Made by a program: the position numbers and the translations under genes
Notes under the pieces: model-generated
What the model was told of the DNA's origin: nothing
The model's database searches: none
The model's input: only the letters and a program-made list of their open reading frames with translations
Part shown: piece after piece, positions 9,248-17,181 of the stretch
Layout of the letters: the number at the start of each line of letters is the position of its first letter
Numbering within the stretch: position 1 is the first letter of the stretch
Source: an uncultured Pelagibacteraceae bacterium
GTDB lineage: Bacteria; Pseudomonadota; Alphaproteobacteria; Pelagibacterales; Pelagibacteraceae
Direction of reading: 5' to 3'
Assembly (NCBI GenBank): GCA_902615435.1
Contig: CACMOZ010000005.1
Location: forward strand, 1-64,000
Length of the DNA: 64,000 bases

Positions 9248-10462
9248 CTAAAATTTTGAAAAATGGACCTTTATTTCGGTGCCATTTTGAGGTTCACTTT
9301 TTATTTCTAGTTCTCCTCTATGCTGATTAACAATGTGCTTCACGATCGCCATTCCAAGTCCAGTACCACCAACTTTTTTACTTTTAGCAGCATCAACTCT
9401 AAAAAATCTTTCTGTTATTCTAGGAAGTTGTTCAGTTGGAATTCCAATACCATTATCTTTAATGGACACGGTATAAGAGTCTCCTATAACTTTTCCGTTA
9501 CCTTGCCCACAATTAATTTCAATCTTTTTATTTTTATCTGAATATTTTATACTATTATCAATAATATTTGAAAAAACTTCAATTAATTTTTCATGATCGC
9601 CTTTAATAAAGAAATCATCTTTTATATTATTTTTAAATTCAAAAGGTTTTAAATTTTTTTGATGGATATCTTCAACGTTATTTAAAATTTCTTTTAAATT
9701 TACTTTATCTTGAGGCTGTATATGTTCCTCTAACTCAATTCTACTTAATGAAAGTAAATCTTTAATTAAGCTTTCCATCCTATCAGCTTGCTCAAGCATT
9801 ATCGGTATGAATTTTTTTTGTGCTTCTAAATCATCTTTCGCATGTCCGCTTATAGTTTCTAGAAATCCTTTAATAGAAACTAAAGGCGTTTTAAGTTCGT
9901 GGCTAACATTGGCTACAAAGTCAGATTTGAACCTTTGCGCTTTTATAATATCAGTTAAATCTTTTAGAAATAAAACAACTGAGTCAGGATCATCGACATA
10001 TGAGGTCGGTCCAGAGAATAGATAAACCTTAAAGAACTGAAATGAGGGAGAGGATAATTCTAAATCCATAGTAATTGTCTCTTTTTTTAAAAGCACTAAA
10101 TCAATATTTTGGAGTAAATCAGGAACTCTTAATAAAGTAGCCACGTGCTTATTTAAATTATTTTCTCCAAATTTTTTTTTTGCACTATTATTAAAAAATT
10201 TGATATTTTTAAATTTGTCTACAATTAGAATTAGATCATCGATTTGATTTATAATCTTTACTTGCTCATTAGTTTTTTCAATATTTTCATTGGTGATATC
10301 TTCTATCCCCTCTTCGTTATCAGCTGGTTTATTTTCTCTCTTAATATCTGATCTTGCCTCCATACCTGCTACGATTGATTTTCTAGATACTGCAATAACT
10401 ACGATCACAATTAACCCTGCGAGTGAGTAAAATAACAATTCCATAACTAAATTATACTTCAA
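9248..10462 (-). CDS. phoR: Phosphate-regulon sensor histidine kinase PhoR
   Basis: 404 residues. One membrane segment lies near the N-terminus (about 8-25), then an acidic linker and a PAS-like domain (about 70-165, IDDLILIVDKFKNIKFFNNSA). The HisKA domain has the phospho-accepting histidine in FVANVSHELKTPLVS (about 190). The ATPase domain has N (IIDNSIKYSD), G1 (DNGIGI) and G2 (GGTGLGMAIV) boxes. No periplasmic sensor is visible, which is usual for PhoR; it senses through PstSCAB and PhoU. It is separated from phoB by the pst operon and diverges from the olsB-like gene. Confidence 0.9.
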   Translation of the reverse strand: MKYNLVMELLFYSLAGLIVIVVIAVSRKSIVAGMEARSDIKRENKPADNEEGIEDITNENIEKTNEQVKIINQIDDLILIVDKFKNIKFFNNSAKKKFGENNLNKHVATLLRVPDLLQNIDLVLLKKETITMDLELSSPSFQFFKVYLFSGPTSYVDDPDSVVLFLKDLTDIIKAQRFKSDFVANVSHELKTPLVSIKGFLETISGHAKDDLEAQKKFIPIMLEQADRMESLIKDLLSLSRIELEEHIQPQDKVNLKEILNNVEDIHQKNLKPFEFKNNIKDDFFIKGDHEKLIEVFSNIIDNSIKYSDKNKKIEINCGQGNGKVIGDSYTVSIKDNGIGIPTEQLPRITERFFRVDAAKSKKVGGTGLGMAIVKHIVNQHRGELEIKSEPQNGTEIKVHFSKF

Positions 10463-10486
10463 GCAAAAGGTTTTTAAAGAACATCT

Positions 10487-10504
10487 TTGTAACAGATTTG
10501 AAAT
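10487..10504 (+). promoter_or_regulatory. Pho box upstream of the olsB-like gene
   Basis: TTGTAACAGATTTGAAAT: first half-site identical to that of the pstS box, 4-bp spacer, second half-site weaker (TTGAAAT). It lies 44 bp before the start at 10549, in the divergent region shared with phoR, so PhoB binding here could affect both. Confidence 0.6.
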
Positions 10505-10548
10505 AAATTCTTCATATTATTGAAAGGTGAATCGCTTACTTACTCTAA

Positions 10549-11364
10549 ATGTTGAAAAATTTTAAAAAATTACAAAATAATAAGTTATTTATTAACACAA
10601 GTAATTTCTTTCAACCGACTTTTGATTGTTATTTGGCTGACAGCAAATCTGAAATAAAAGCTGCCCAAAGATTAAGATATAAAGTATTTTTTTCAGAACG
10701 AGAAAATAAAATCATAAAACTCAATTCATTTAAAAGAGAAACTGACGATTATGATAAATATGCAGACCATATAATTGTTACTTTTAAAAAAACTAAATTT
10801 AGTAAAACTAAAGTTATTGGAACTTATAGACTTTTAAAACAAAGTATTGCTTTAAAAAATAACGGCTTTTATTCATCTAATGAATATGACCTTTCTAATC
10901 TTCTAAAATCAGATAAATATAATAACCTATTAGAATTAAGTAGATCTTGTATTAATAAAAAATTTAGAAAAAAAAATGTTTTACAACTTATGTGGAAGAA
11001 AATTCATGAATACGTTGTCGAGAACAAAGTAGATGCCTTATTTGGAACAGCTAGCTTTTTAGAAACAAATATAAAAGTAATTGAACCAGAACTGAAATTC
11101 CTAAATGATAATTTTACAATGCCTGATGAAATTAAAGTAAAGGCGCTCGATGAGTATAAAGTAAATTTGAGCAATGCTATACCTAAACTATCAAAATTGG
11201 ATATTGCAAAAAAATTACCTACTCTAATTAAAGCATATCTGAGGTTAAATGCTTATATCGGAGACGGTGCAGTTTTAGATAATCACTTTAAAACTACTGA
11301 TGTTTTCGTTTTTCTTCCTTTTTCTAAAATTAAAGAAACTTATCTAAAAAAATTTAGCAATTAA
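10549..11364 (+). CDS. OlsB-like GNAT N-acyltransferase (ornithine-lipid type)
   Basis: 271 residues, member of the hemolysin/OlsB group of GNAT acyltransferases. The core DCYLADSKSEIKAAQRLRYKVFF (about 25-47) is the family hallmark; ELSRSCINKKFRKKNV and ALFGTASFL follow. OlsB attaches a 3-hydroxy fatty acid to ornithine (lyso-ornithine lipid), the first step of phosphorus-free ornithine lipid synthesis. A Pho box upstream and a PlsC-like gene 25 bp downstream support that role. A different amino acid acceptor cannot be excluded. Confidence 0.75.
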   Translation: MLKNFKKLQNNKLFINTSNFFQPTFDCYLADSKSEIKAAQRLRYKVFFSERENKIIKLNSFKRETDDYDKYADHIIVTFKKTKFSKTKVIGTYRLLKQSIALKNNGFYSSNEYDLSNLLKSDKYNNLLELSRSCINKKFRKKNVLQLMWKKIHEYVVENKVDALFGTASFLETNIKVIEPELKFLNDNFTMPDEIKVKALDEYKVNLSNAIPKLSKLDIAKKLPTLIKAYLRLNAYIGDGAVLDNHFKTTDVFVFLPFSKIKETYLKKFSN

Positions 11365-11389
11365 TTAACCGATCATTTATAAAGTAAGG

Positions 11390-12130
11390 ATGCGTTCTTT
11401 CATCGAAAGTATTTTCAAATTTAAAAAAATTAGAAAGATTTATAAAGATAATTACAATGATCCAGATTTTAACAAAAATTTTTGGGCTAAGGCTTTAAAA
11501 ATATTAAATATTTCTTATAAAGTTGACGGTAAAATCAATATTCCTTCTTCTGGTCCTTGTTTGATTATTTGTAATCATCCTTTTGGGATAGCTGATGGTT
11601 TAATTATCAGTGCTCTGGTTGCAGAAGTAAGAAAAGATTATAAAATATTAATTAACGAGGAACTTGCTGAAGTTGATCACATAAGAAAGTACTTATTTCC
11701 ATTAAGTTTTATAAAAACTAAGGATGCAAAAATTTCTAACATCAATTCAAAAAATAGAGCGGTTACTCACCTTAAAAATAATGGCTTGCTCATTACCTTT
11801 CCTTCTGGAGAAGTTGCAACTTCTAAATTCATTTTTGATAAAGCTAAAGAAAGAGATTGGAAACCTTTGGTGGCTTCAATTTATAAACAATCCCCATGTG
11901 AGATTACTCCAGTTTTTTTTTCAGGCCAAAATAGTTTATTTTTTCAATTTGTGGGATTTATAAATAATAATTTGAGAAGAATTTTATTTGTTCAAGAACT
12001 TCTAAATAAAAAAAATAAAACAATAAGCTTAACTATCGGTAAATCTTTTAAAATCACGGAATATACGAAAGAAAATAATTTCCATTTAGCTGAACAGATG
12101 AGAAAAAAAGTTTTATCTTTGATTAATTAG
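11390..12130 (+). CDS. OlsA-like lysolipid acyltransferase (PlsC family)
   Basis: 246-residue acyltransferase. The catalytic motif is NHPFGIADG, an H-X5-D version of the usual H-X4-D; NHPFG-type motifs are known in the group that pairs with OlsB-like enzymes. The acceptor-binding motif is FPSGEVAT (standard FPEGTRS). It probably adds the second acyl chain to lyso-ornithine lipid. It follows the olsB-like gene by 25 bp. The 3' end overlaps the convergent glycosyltransferase by 8 bp. Acylation of another lysolipid is possible. Confidence 0.72.
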   Translation: MRSFIESIFKFKKIRKIYKDNYNDPDFNKNFWAKALKILNISYKVDGKINIPSSGPCLIICNHPFGIADGLIISALVAEVRKDYKILINEELAEVDHIRKYLFPLSFIKTKDAKISNINSKNRAVTHLKNNGLLITFPSGEVATSKFIFDKAKERDWKPLVASIYKQSPCEITPVFFSGQNSLFFQFVGFINNNLRRILFVQELLNKKNKTISLTIGKSFKITEYTKENNFHLAEQMRKKVLSLIN

Positions 12131-13127
12131 GAACAGCAGTTTTTAAAAAAATTTTAGCGCAATTTTCCCAAGTATATTTTTTTGCATGTTCCACGCATGC
12201 TTGTTTATCTGCTTTTAAGGCTTCTTCGGCAGCTAGTTTTAAATCATTATTTAAAGAACCAATATTTGTGCCATTAAAAATATCTTTTGGTCCTGCTACT
12301 GGGTAAGCAGCTACAGGTAAACCACATTTTAAAGCTTCTATAATTACAATTCCAAAAGTATCTGTTTTGCTCGGGAAAACAAAAACATCAGAAGAAGCAA
12401 AGTAACTTGCAAGCTCACCATTAGTTCTCTCTCCTTTAAATATTGCTTCAGGGTATTCTTTTTTAAGTTTATCTAAATCAGGTCCTTTACCAACAACTAG
12501 TTTCGTGCCTTCTAACTCTAAATCCAGAAATGCTCTGATGTTCTTCTCAATAGATACCCTACCCACATAAAGATAAATTGGTCTTTTATACTCTAAATTA
12601 ATCTTTTTAGGCTTTTGAAATGCCCCGTGGTTTGCCCCTCTGGTCCAAACAACCATCTTATCCTTATCAAAACCAATTTCTTGAAGTTCATCTTTCATTG
12701 ATTGAGTTGTTACTAAAATTTTTTCCGCCTTTGAATGAAATCCTTTAAGGAACTTTTGAGCAAGCTTAATTGGCAAATAAGGATAGTATAGCTTCAAATA
12801 TTTATCAAATTGAGTATGGTAAGAAGTGGTAAATTTAAGCTTATTTTTTACACAATATCTTTTTGCAAATATTCCTATCGGGCCTTCTGTAGCTATGTGA
12901 ATTATATCAGCATCGGCTTTAGAAATTAATTTACCCACTCTAGGCCAAACATTAAGAGATAGTTTTATTTCATTATATTTTGGCATTGGCACAGTAAAAA
13001 ATTGATTAGGTTCAATATATTCGACCTGATGTCCAATTTTTTTTAATTCATCGCCAAGATTTTTTAAAGTTCTACAAACACCGTTCACTTGCGGATACCA
13101 GGCATCAGTAACGATTAAAATTTTCAT
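12123..13127 (-). CDS. GT4 glycosyltransferase, probable diacylglycerol glycosyltransferase (Agt-like)
   Basis: 334-residue GT-B fold enzyme. The N-terminal half starts MKILIVTDAWYPQVNGVCRT with a glycine-containing loop. The C-terminal donor site has YVGRVSIEKN and KTDTFGIVIIEALKCG, the E-X7-E type motif with Asp at the first position. Related enzymes (SqdX, PimB-like, Agt) put a sugar on a lipid. In SAR11 and other marine bacteria the partner of PlcP is such a glycosyltransferase making glucosyl- or glucuronosyl-diacylglycerol under phosphate starvation. It starts immediately after the plcP-like gene, so one transcript covers both. Confidence 0.8.
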   Translation of the reverse strand: MKILIVTDAWYPQVNGVCRTLKNLGDELKKIGHQVEYIEPNQFFTVPMPKYNEIKLSLNVWPRVGKLISKADADIIHIATEGPIGIFAKRYCVKNKLKFTTSYHTQFDKYLKLYYPYLPIKLAQKFLKGFHSKAEKILVTTQSMKDELQEIGFDKDKMVVWTRGANHGAFQKPKKINLEYKRPIYLYVGRVSIEKNIRAFLDLELEGTKLVVGKGPDLDKLKKEYPEAIFKGERTNGELASYFASSDVFVFPSKTDTFGIVIIEALKCGLPVAAYPVAGPKDIFNGTNIGSLNNDLKLAAEEALKADKQACVEHAKKYTWENCAKIFLKTAVPN

Positions 13128-13943
13128 TTATTTATTTACTACTTTTAGATACGGCTCGTAATCAACAATATCACCTCTGATTTTATCCCAGTCAATAACT
13201 TCCATGCGACCATCAAAATGTTCTACCAAGAAAGTTGCACCTTCTACCCAATCACCGCAATTTAAATATCTCACGCCATCTAAGACTTGATCGGCAGAAT
13301 GATGAATATGGCCGCAAATTATTCCATCAACATTTTTTCTTTTAGCATAAGTTGCTAAAGTTTTTTCATAATCACCTATGTATTTAACTGCATTTTTTAC
13401 TTTATGTTTAAGATACTTTGCTAAAGACCAATTACCTTTTTTTAATAATCTTCTAAAAAAATTTATGACTACGTTAAACTCGAGTAACAAAGTATACGCT
13501 ATGGCTCCGGCTTTTGATAACCATGGAGCATATTTCATCACTCCATCCCAAGCATCACCATGAACAACAATATACTTTTTATTATCTGAGCTTACATGTA
13601 TGGCTCTATTTACAACTTCAATATCGCCAAAATGTAATGGTAAAAATTTTCTGAAGACATCATCATGATTTCCTACAATATATTTTACTTTTGTTCCATG
13701 TCTTGCTTTTCTTAATGTTTTTTGAATCACATCATTATGTTCTTGAGGCCAGTAAAATTTTGTTTTTAAAGCCCAAACATCAATGATATCACCAACAAGA
13801 TATAAATTCTCTGACCTTGAATGTTTGTAAAATTCTAATAATTTGTTTGCTGCACTTTTTCTATGTCCAAGGTGCACGTCGGAAATAAAGATGCTTTTGT
13901 AATTTAAAATCTTTCCCTTAGATTTAGTTTGAATTGTTTCCAT
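13128..13943 (-). CDS. plcP: PlcP-type metallophosphoesterase (phospholipase C / LpxH-like)
   Basis: Calcineurin-like phosphoesterase of the UDP-2,3-diacylglucosamine hydrolase group. Metal ligands are in FISDVHLGHRKS, YLVGDIIDVW, IVGNHDDVF, IVVHGDAWDG and GHIHHS. PlcP removes the phosphate head group from phospholipids to give diacylglycerol. The adjacent glycosyltransferase and upstream Pho box favour this over the lipid A enzyme LpxH. I prefer the start at 13943 (METIQTK); the ATG at 13982 adds 13 residues but leaves only 6 bp to the Pho box. Confidence 0.82.
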   Translation of the reverse strand: METIQTKSKGKILNYKSIFISDVHLGHRKSAANKLLEFYKHSRSENLYLVGDIIDVWALKTKFYWPQEHNDVIQKTLRKARHGTKVKYIVGNHDDVFRKFLPLHFGDIEVVNRAIHVSSDNKKYIVVHGDAWDGVMKYAPWLSKAGAIAYTLLLEFNVVINFFRRLLKKGNWSLAKYLKHKVKNAVKYIGDYEKTLATYAKRKNVDGIICGHIHHSADQVLDGVRYLNCGDWVEGATFLVEHFDGRMEVIDWDKIRGDIVDYEPYLKVVNK

Positions 13944-13988
13944 ATTTTTTATAAAACGAATCTCTAGTACAAGTAGAATCATAAATAT

Positions 13989-14006
13989 GTTACAGAATTG
14001 TTAAAA
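13989..14006 (-). promoter_or_regulatory. Pho box between plcP and the lipid kinase
   Basis: Minus strand TTTTAACAATTCTGTAAC: half-sites with one change from TTGTAAC, 4-bp spacer, oriented toward plcP. It fills almost the whole gap between the two divergent genes and ends one base before the ATG of the kinase gene at 14008. Confidence 0.6.
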
Positions 14007-14007
14007 T

Positions 14008-14904
14008 ATGAATAAAAAATTGAATTTTGCGGTGATATTTAACGCAAATGCAGCAGGTGGTAGAAAACTTAAATTAATTAACAAGGTCATTTATCTTTTA
14101 GAAAAAAATCATATTGTAGATCTTTTTAAAACTGAAAGCGAAGATCATGCAAGGAATGTATTTAAAGAATTGTCTAATAAAAAATTTGATCGGTTAGTAT
14201 TTGCTGGCGGTGACGGGAGCGTATGTTTTGGCATTAATGAAATGTTTAAAAGTGATAATCTAAAAGACAAATTAGTTGGATACATACCTGCTGGCACTGC
14301 AAATATTTTACAAATAGAAACTCAAATTAAGAAAAAGGCGGAGGAGATTTACAACGTCCTAGTTTCAGATAATCATAAGAAAATTTCATTAGCAAAAATA
14401 AATGATAAGTACTTTTTCTTGATGGCTGGTGTAGGTTTTGACTCTCGAATTGTTGAGTCCATAAATACTAATATTAAAAAGTATCTTGGAAAAGTAATTT
14501 TCGCTTTAAAAGGTTTTCAGCATTTTTTATTTTTAAAAAATAATAAAATGGAGGTTGAGGCAGATAATGAAAAAATTATGGCTGATTGGATTTTATGTAC
14601 TAATTCAAAATACTATGCTGGTCCCCATTCTATAACAAATGATACCAATATATTTGAAAACAGGATAGTGGCTTACATATTTAAAGACCTGACCAGAATA
14701 AAATTACTTTATTATGTTTGGTTAATTTTAACCAAAGGCGACTTAACTCCTGCAAAAAGTGTAATTAAAAAAGAATTGAACAGATTAAAAATAAATGGTG
14801 TAAACAATAAAGTTCTATCACAGGTTGATGGTGAAAATTGTGGTTACGTAAACAGTCTTGAGATCCAAAAAACAGACAGATTTATAAATTTATTAGTTCC
14901 GTAG
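14008..14904 (+). CDS. Diacylglycerol/lipid kinase family protein
   Basis: 298 residues with the DAGK catalytic fold: NANAAGG near residue 12, the nucleotide-binding loop VFAGGDGSVCFGINEM (about 69-84) and PAGTANIL (about 96). The C-terminal part (FLMAGVGFDSRIVESI) is typical of YegS/DgkB-like kinases. It could return the diacylglycerol made by PlcP to phosphatidic acid, or phosphorylate another lipid. It diverges from plcP; the Pho box lies so close that the two promoters must overlap. Substrate is inference. Confidence 0.78.
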   Translation: MNKKLNFAVIFNANAAGGRKLKLINKVIYLLEKNHIVDLFKTESEDHARNVFKELSNKKFDRLVFAGGDGSVCFGINEMFKSDNLKDKLVGYIPAGTANILQIETQIKKKAEEIYNVLVSDNHKKISLAKINDKYFFLMAGVGFDSRIVESINTNIKKYLGKVIFALKGFQHFLFLKNNKMEVEADNEKIMADWILCTNSKYYAGPHSITNDTNIFENRIVAYIFKDLTRIKLLYYVWLILTKGDLTPAKSVIKKELNRLKINGVNNKVLSQVDGENCGYVNSLEIQKTDRFINLLVP

Positions 14905-14956
14905 GATTTTCTAAATTTTTTCAACTTTTAGTTTAAAAGATTTTTCTTAATTTCAT

Positions 14957-14985
14957 TTGAAAAATTTTTTAGATTATTTTAGATT
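14957..14985 (+). promoter_or_regulatory. Possible promoter of the Lys-rich small protein
   Basis: TTGAAA (14957-14962), 17-bp spacer and TAGATT (14980-14985), about 22 bp before the start at 15007. Fits a sigma-70-type promoter, but in such AT-rich sequence chance matches are common. Confidence 0.35.
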
Positions 14986-15006
14986 TTTCTTTTTTGGAGG
15001 AACAAT

Positions 15007-15204
15007 ATGAAAAAAAAGTTAAAAAAAAACGAAAAGAAAAAGAAAAAAATACTAAAATCAATCGATAAGCTTAAAAATAAGATAAGCACTAAACAAAAAA
15101 AACTATCAAAGATTGATCTAAAGATAGCTAGTATCGAGAAAAAAATTGCTGAAAAAAGAGCTAACAAAAGCAAAGCACCTATCACAGCGTCTTTAAATAA
15201 CTAG
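15007..15204 (+). CDS. Small lysine-rich coiled-coil protein
   Basis: 65 residues, about 40% lysine. The central part shows heptad-like spacing of I/L (ILKSIDKLKNKISTKQKKLSK), predicting a single amphipathic helix or coiled coil. Translation is well supported: GGAGG ends 6 bases before the ATG. A hairpin terminator follows at 15221. I do not recognise the family; a nucleic-acid-binding or histone-like role would fit the charge but is unproven. The long antisense reading frame in this stretch comes from the low-complexity A-rich coding strand. Confidence 0.75.
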   Translation: MKKKLKKNEKKKKKILKSIDKLKNKISTKQKKLSKIDLKIASIEKKIAEKRANKSKAPITASLNN

Positions 15205-15220
15205 TTTATAAATAAGTTTA

Positions 15221-15256
15221 AAAACCCTTGAATTAAAAAATCAGGGGTTTTTATTT
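15221..15256. terminator. Bidirectional hairpin terminator
   Basis: Arms AAAACCCTTGA and TCAGGGGTTTT (one wobble pair) with a 9-nt A-rich loop, between the convergent ends of the Lys-rich gene and the SMR-like gene. A/T runs on both sides allow termination in either direction. The right arm touches the SMR-like stop codon. Confidence 0.7.
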
Positions 15257-15595
15257 GGCTTTTCCAAAAAGATTTAACAGAACTACTCCAATTACAATTA
15301 AAATTAATCCTATGGTTCCGAATAAGTTTGGAATTTGATTATATTTAAATATTCCAAATAATGTTACAGCTGTAATTGTCATTGCTCCGTAAGTTGCGTA
15401 AGTAAAGCCAACTGGAATAATTGTCATTGCTTTTGAAATGCAAAATAAACAAACCACAATACTTGTAACACAAAAAATTGTTGGGCTTATTTTTGAAAAT
15501 CCCTCAGTTGTTTTTAAAAAACCATTTGAGGCAATCCCTGTAATAATCGCTAAAACAAGATATATATACCCTGATAGTAAAGTCATACTTTTCAT
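15251..15595 (-). CDS. SMR-like four-helix membrane protein lacking the key glutamate
   Basis: 114 residues with four hydrophobic helices and clear EmrE/SMR landmarks: YIYL at the start, LKTTEGF after helix 1, PVGFTYATYGA in helix 3 and a GVVLLNLFGK end. Aligned with EmrE, the essential proton/substrate glutamate of helix 1 (Glu14) is Gly20, and Trp63 is Tyr69. Classic drug/proton exchange is therefore unlikely; it could be half of a heteromer or have another substrate. The ATG directly follows the stop of the NDUFA9-like gene, so the two are co-translated. Confidence 0.75.
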   Translation of the reverse strand: MKSMTLLSGYIYLVLAIITGIASNGFLKTTEGFSKISPTIFCVTSIVVCLFCISKAMTIIPVGFTYATYGAMTITAVTLFGIFKYNQIPNLFGTIGLILIVIGVVLLNLFGKAK

Positions 15596-16537
15596 TTAAG
15601 CTTTTGCGAATTGACCACCGTCTTTATATCTCCATAGCCATTTCTTCATTTCCTCTTCTACATCTGACGGCTCAATATCTAAATCTTTTAAAGTAAGATT
15701 GTTATCAGATACTACATTATCAGCTTCTGATAAAATCTCACACTGATCTTTCGTTAAAATTGGAGGAAAAGGTAAAAGGTCAGTGATGGTACTTTGAATC
15801 TTTGCGATCGGCATAGGCATTGGTACAACAAATCTTTTTTTATTTATTGTCTTTAAGATTGATTTAACCATATCGCCGAAACTAATTACTTTTGGTCCTC
15901 CAATTTCATAAATTTTTCCCTCATTGCCTTTTAATTCAATAGCTTGAACAATAGCATCAGAAACGTCATCTACCAAAATAGGTTGAAATTTATAATTTAT
16001 TCCAACAATTGGAATGACAGGTAGAATGCTTAATTTTGAAAAAAGATTTGTAAAATTATCCTCAGTCCCACAAACTACGCTTGGTCTAATAATCACTGTT
16101 TTTTTAAAATTATTTAAAGATTTAATTTCTCCTTGATATTTTGATTTTTGGTAAAGAGATTTTGAATTTTCATTAGCGCCAATGGCTGAAACGTGAATAA
16201 ATTTTTTTACGTCTGAGTCTGAGCAGATTTTAGCTACCACCTCAGGTATGTTTGTATGAATATTATAAAATTTTTGTTTTCTCGTTTCATATAAGATTCC
16301 AATTAAATTAATAACAATATCTGAATTTCTGATAGCTTCTTTTAATTCTGAAAAGTTATTCGGATTCCAATCTAATAATTCAACCGAACCTGGGGTGCCT
16401 TGAGTCTTTAAATATCCCTTTTGAAAGGCTTTTCTAGTAGTGATAATACATCTGTAGTTCTTCTTAGTCATATTTCTGACTAAGTATTTTCCGATAAAAC
16501 CTCCACCACCTAAAATTGTGCAAATTTGATTTTTCAT
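15596..16537 (-). CDS. NDUFA9-like SDR-family NAD(P)-binding protein
   Basis: 313-residue extended/atypical short-chain dehydrogenase. The nucleotide-binding loop is LGGGGFIGKYLVR (about 9-21), followed by DIVINLIGILYE and FIHVSAIGA. The YQKSK segment supplies the YxxxK pair. The NDUFA9-like group is widespread in alphaproteobacteria and related to the complex I accessory subunit; in bacteria its role is not settled. It diverges from the RNase D gene with a 20-bp gap, and its last codon abuts the SMR-like gene. Confidence 0.78.
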   Translation of the reverse strand: MKNQICTILGGGGFIGKYLVRNMTKKNYRCIITTRKAFQKGYLKTQGTPGSVELLDWNPNNFSELKEAIRNSDIVINLIGILYETRKQKFYNIHTNIPEVVAKICSDSDVKKFIHVSAIGANENSKSLYQKSKYQGEIKSLNNFKKTVIIRPSVVCGTEDNFTNLFSKLSILPVIPIVGINYKFQPILVDDVSDAIVQAIELKGNEGKIYEIGGPKVISFGDMVKSILKTINKKRFVVPMPMPIAKIQSTITDLLPFPPILTKDQCEILSEADNVVSDNNLTLKDLDIEPSDVEEEMKKWLWRYKDGGQFAKA

Positions 16538-16557
16538 GGTATTTAGAACACTTATAT

Positions 16558-17181
16558 ATGAAAATAACTAAGTTTAAAGAGGACATAACTTCAGAGATAG
16601 CTAATTCCTTTAAAAATAGTATTGCAATAGATACTGAAGCTACAGGTCTACAGATACCAGAAAGAGATAAATTAAGTTTAATTCAAATTTGTGATGAAAA
16701 AGGAAACGTTTACATAATTCAGCCAAACAAAAAAAATTTTAAAGCACCTAATTTAGTTTCAGTATTAGAAAATGAGAAAATTCTTAAAATCGGTCACTTC
16801 TTGAGATTTGACAAAAATGCTCTTGAGTATTTTCTTAAATGTAAAGTAAAAAATATTTTTGATACTAAAATTGCTTCAAAAATTGTTAGAACTTACACTG
16901 ACAGTCATGGTCTTAAAAACCTTGTTCAGGAGTTTTGTAATAAGACAATTGATAAGAGACAAGGAAGTAGCGATTGGAATAAAGAAATTGATGAATTAAC
17001 AGATAAACAACTCGAATATGCAGCTAATGATGTGATTTATTTACACAAAATTAAAATTGAATTAGAAAAAATGTTAATAAGAGAAAAAAGAACAGATATT
17101 TTTAATGAGTGTTTATCTTTTTTAGACACTAGGGTAACTCTTGATCAAAGTGGATTTAAATTTGATATTTTTGAACATTAA
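16558..17181 (+). CDS. rnd: Ribonuclease D-type 3'-5' exonuclease
   Basis: About 207 residues, the exonuclease domain alone, without the HRDC domains of E. coli RNase D (a short form usual in alphaproteobacteria). DEDDy residues: DTEATGL (Asp, Glu), KIGHFLRFDKNAL (Asp), and YAANDVIYLHKI (Asp plus Tyr). It trims 3' ends of tRNA and other small RNAs. I use the ATG at 16558 (MKITKFKED); an upstream in-frame ATG at 16516 would overlap the divergent gene. The stop overlaps the kdsD start. Confidence 0.85.
   Translation: MKITKFKEDITSEIANSFKNSIAIDTEATGLQIPERDKLSLIQICDEKGNVYIIQPNKKNFKAPNLVSVLENEKILKIGHFLRFDKNALEYFLKCKVKNIFDTKIASKIVRTYTDSHGLKNLVQEFCNKTIDKRQGSSDWNKEIDELTDKQLEYAANDVIYLHKIKIELEKMLIREKRTDIFNECLSFLDTRVTLDQSGFKFDIFEH

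Noticed and set aside
14979..15185. 68-codon hydrophobic frame on the minus strand
   Set aside because: Antisense of the Lys-rich gene; the Phe/Leu-rich product is just the complement of AAA/AAG codons, and no ribosome-binding site is present.
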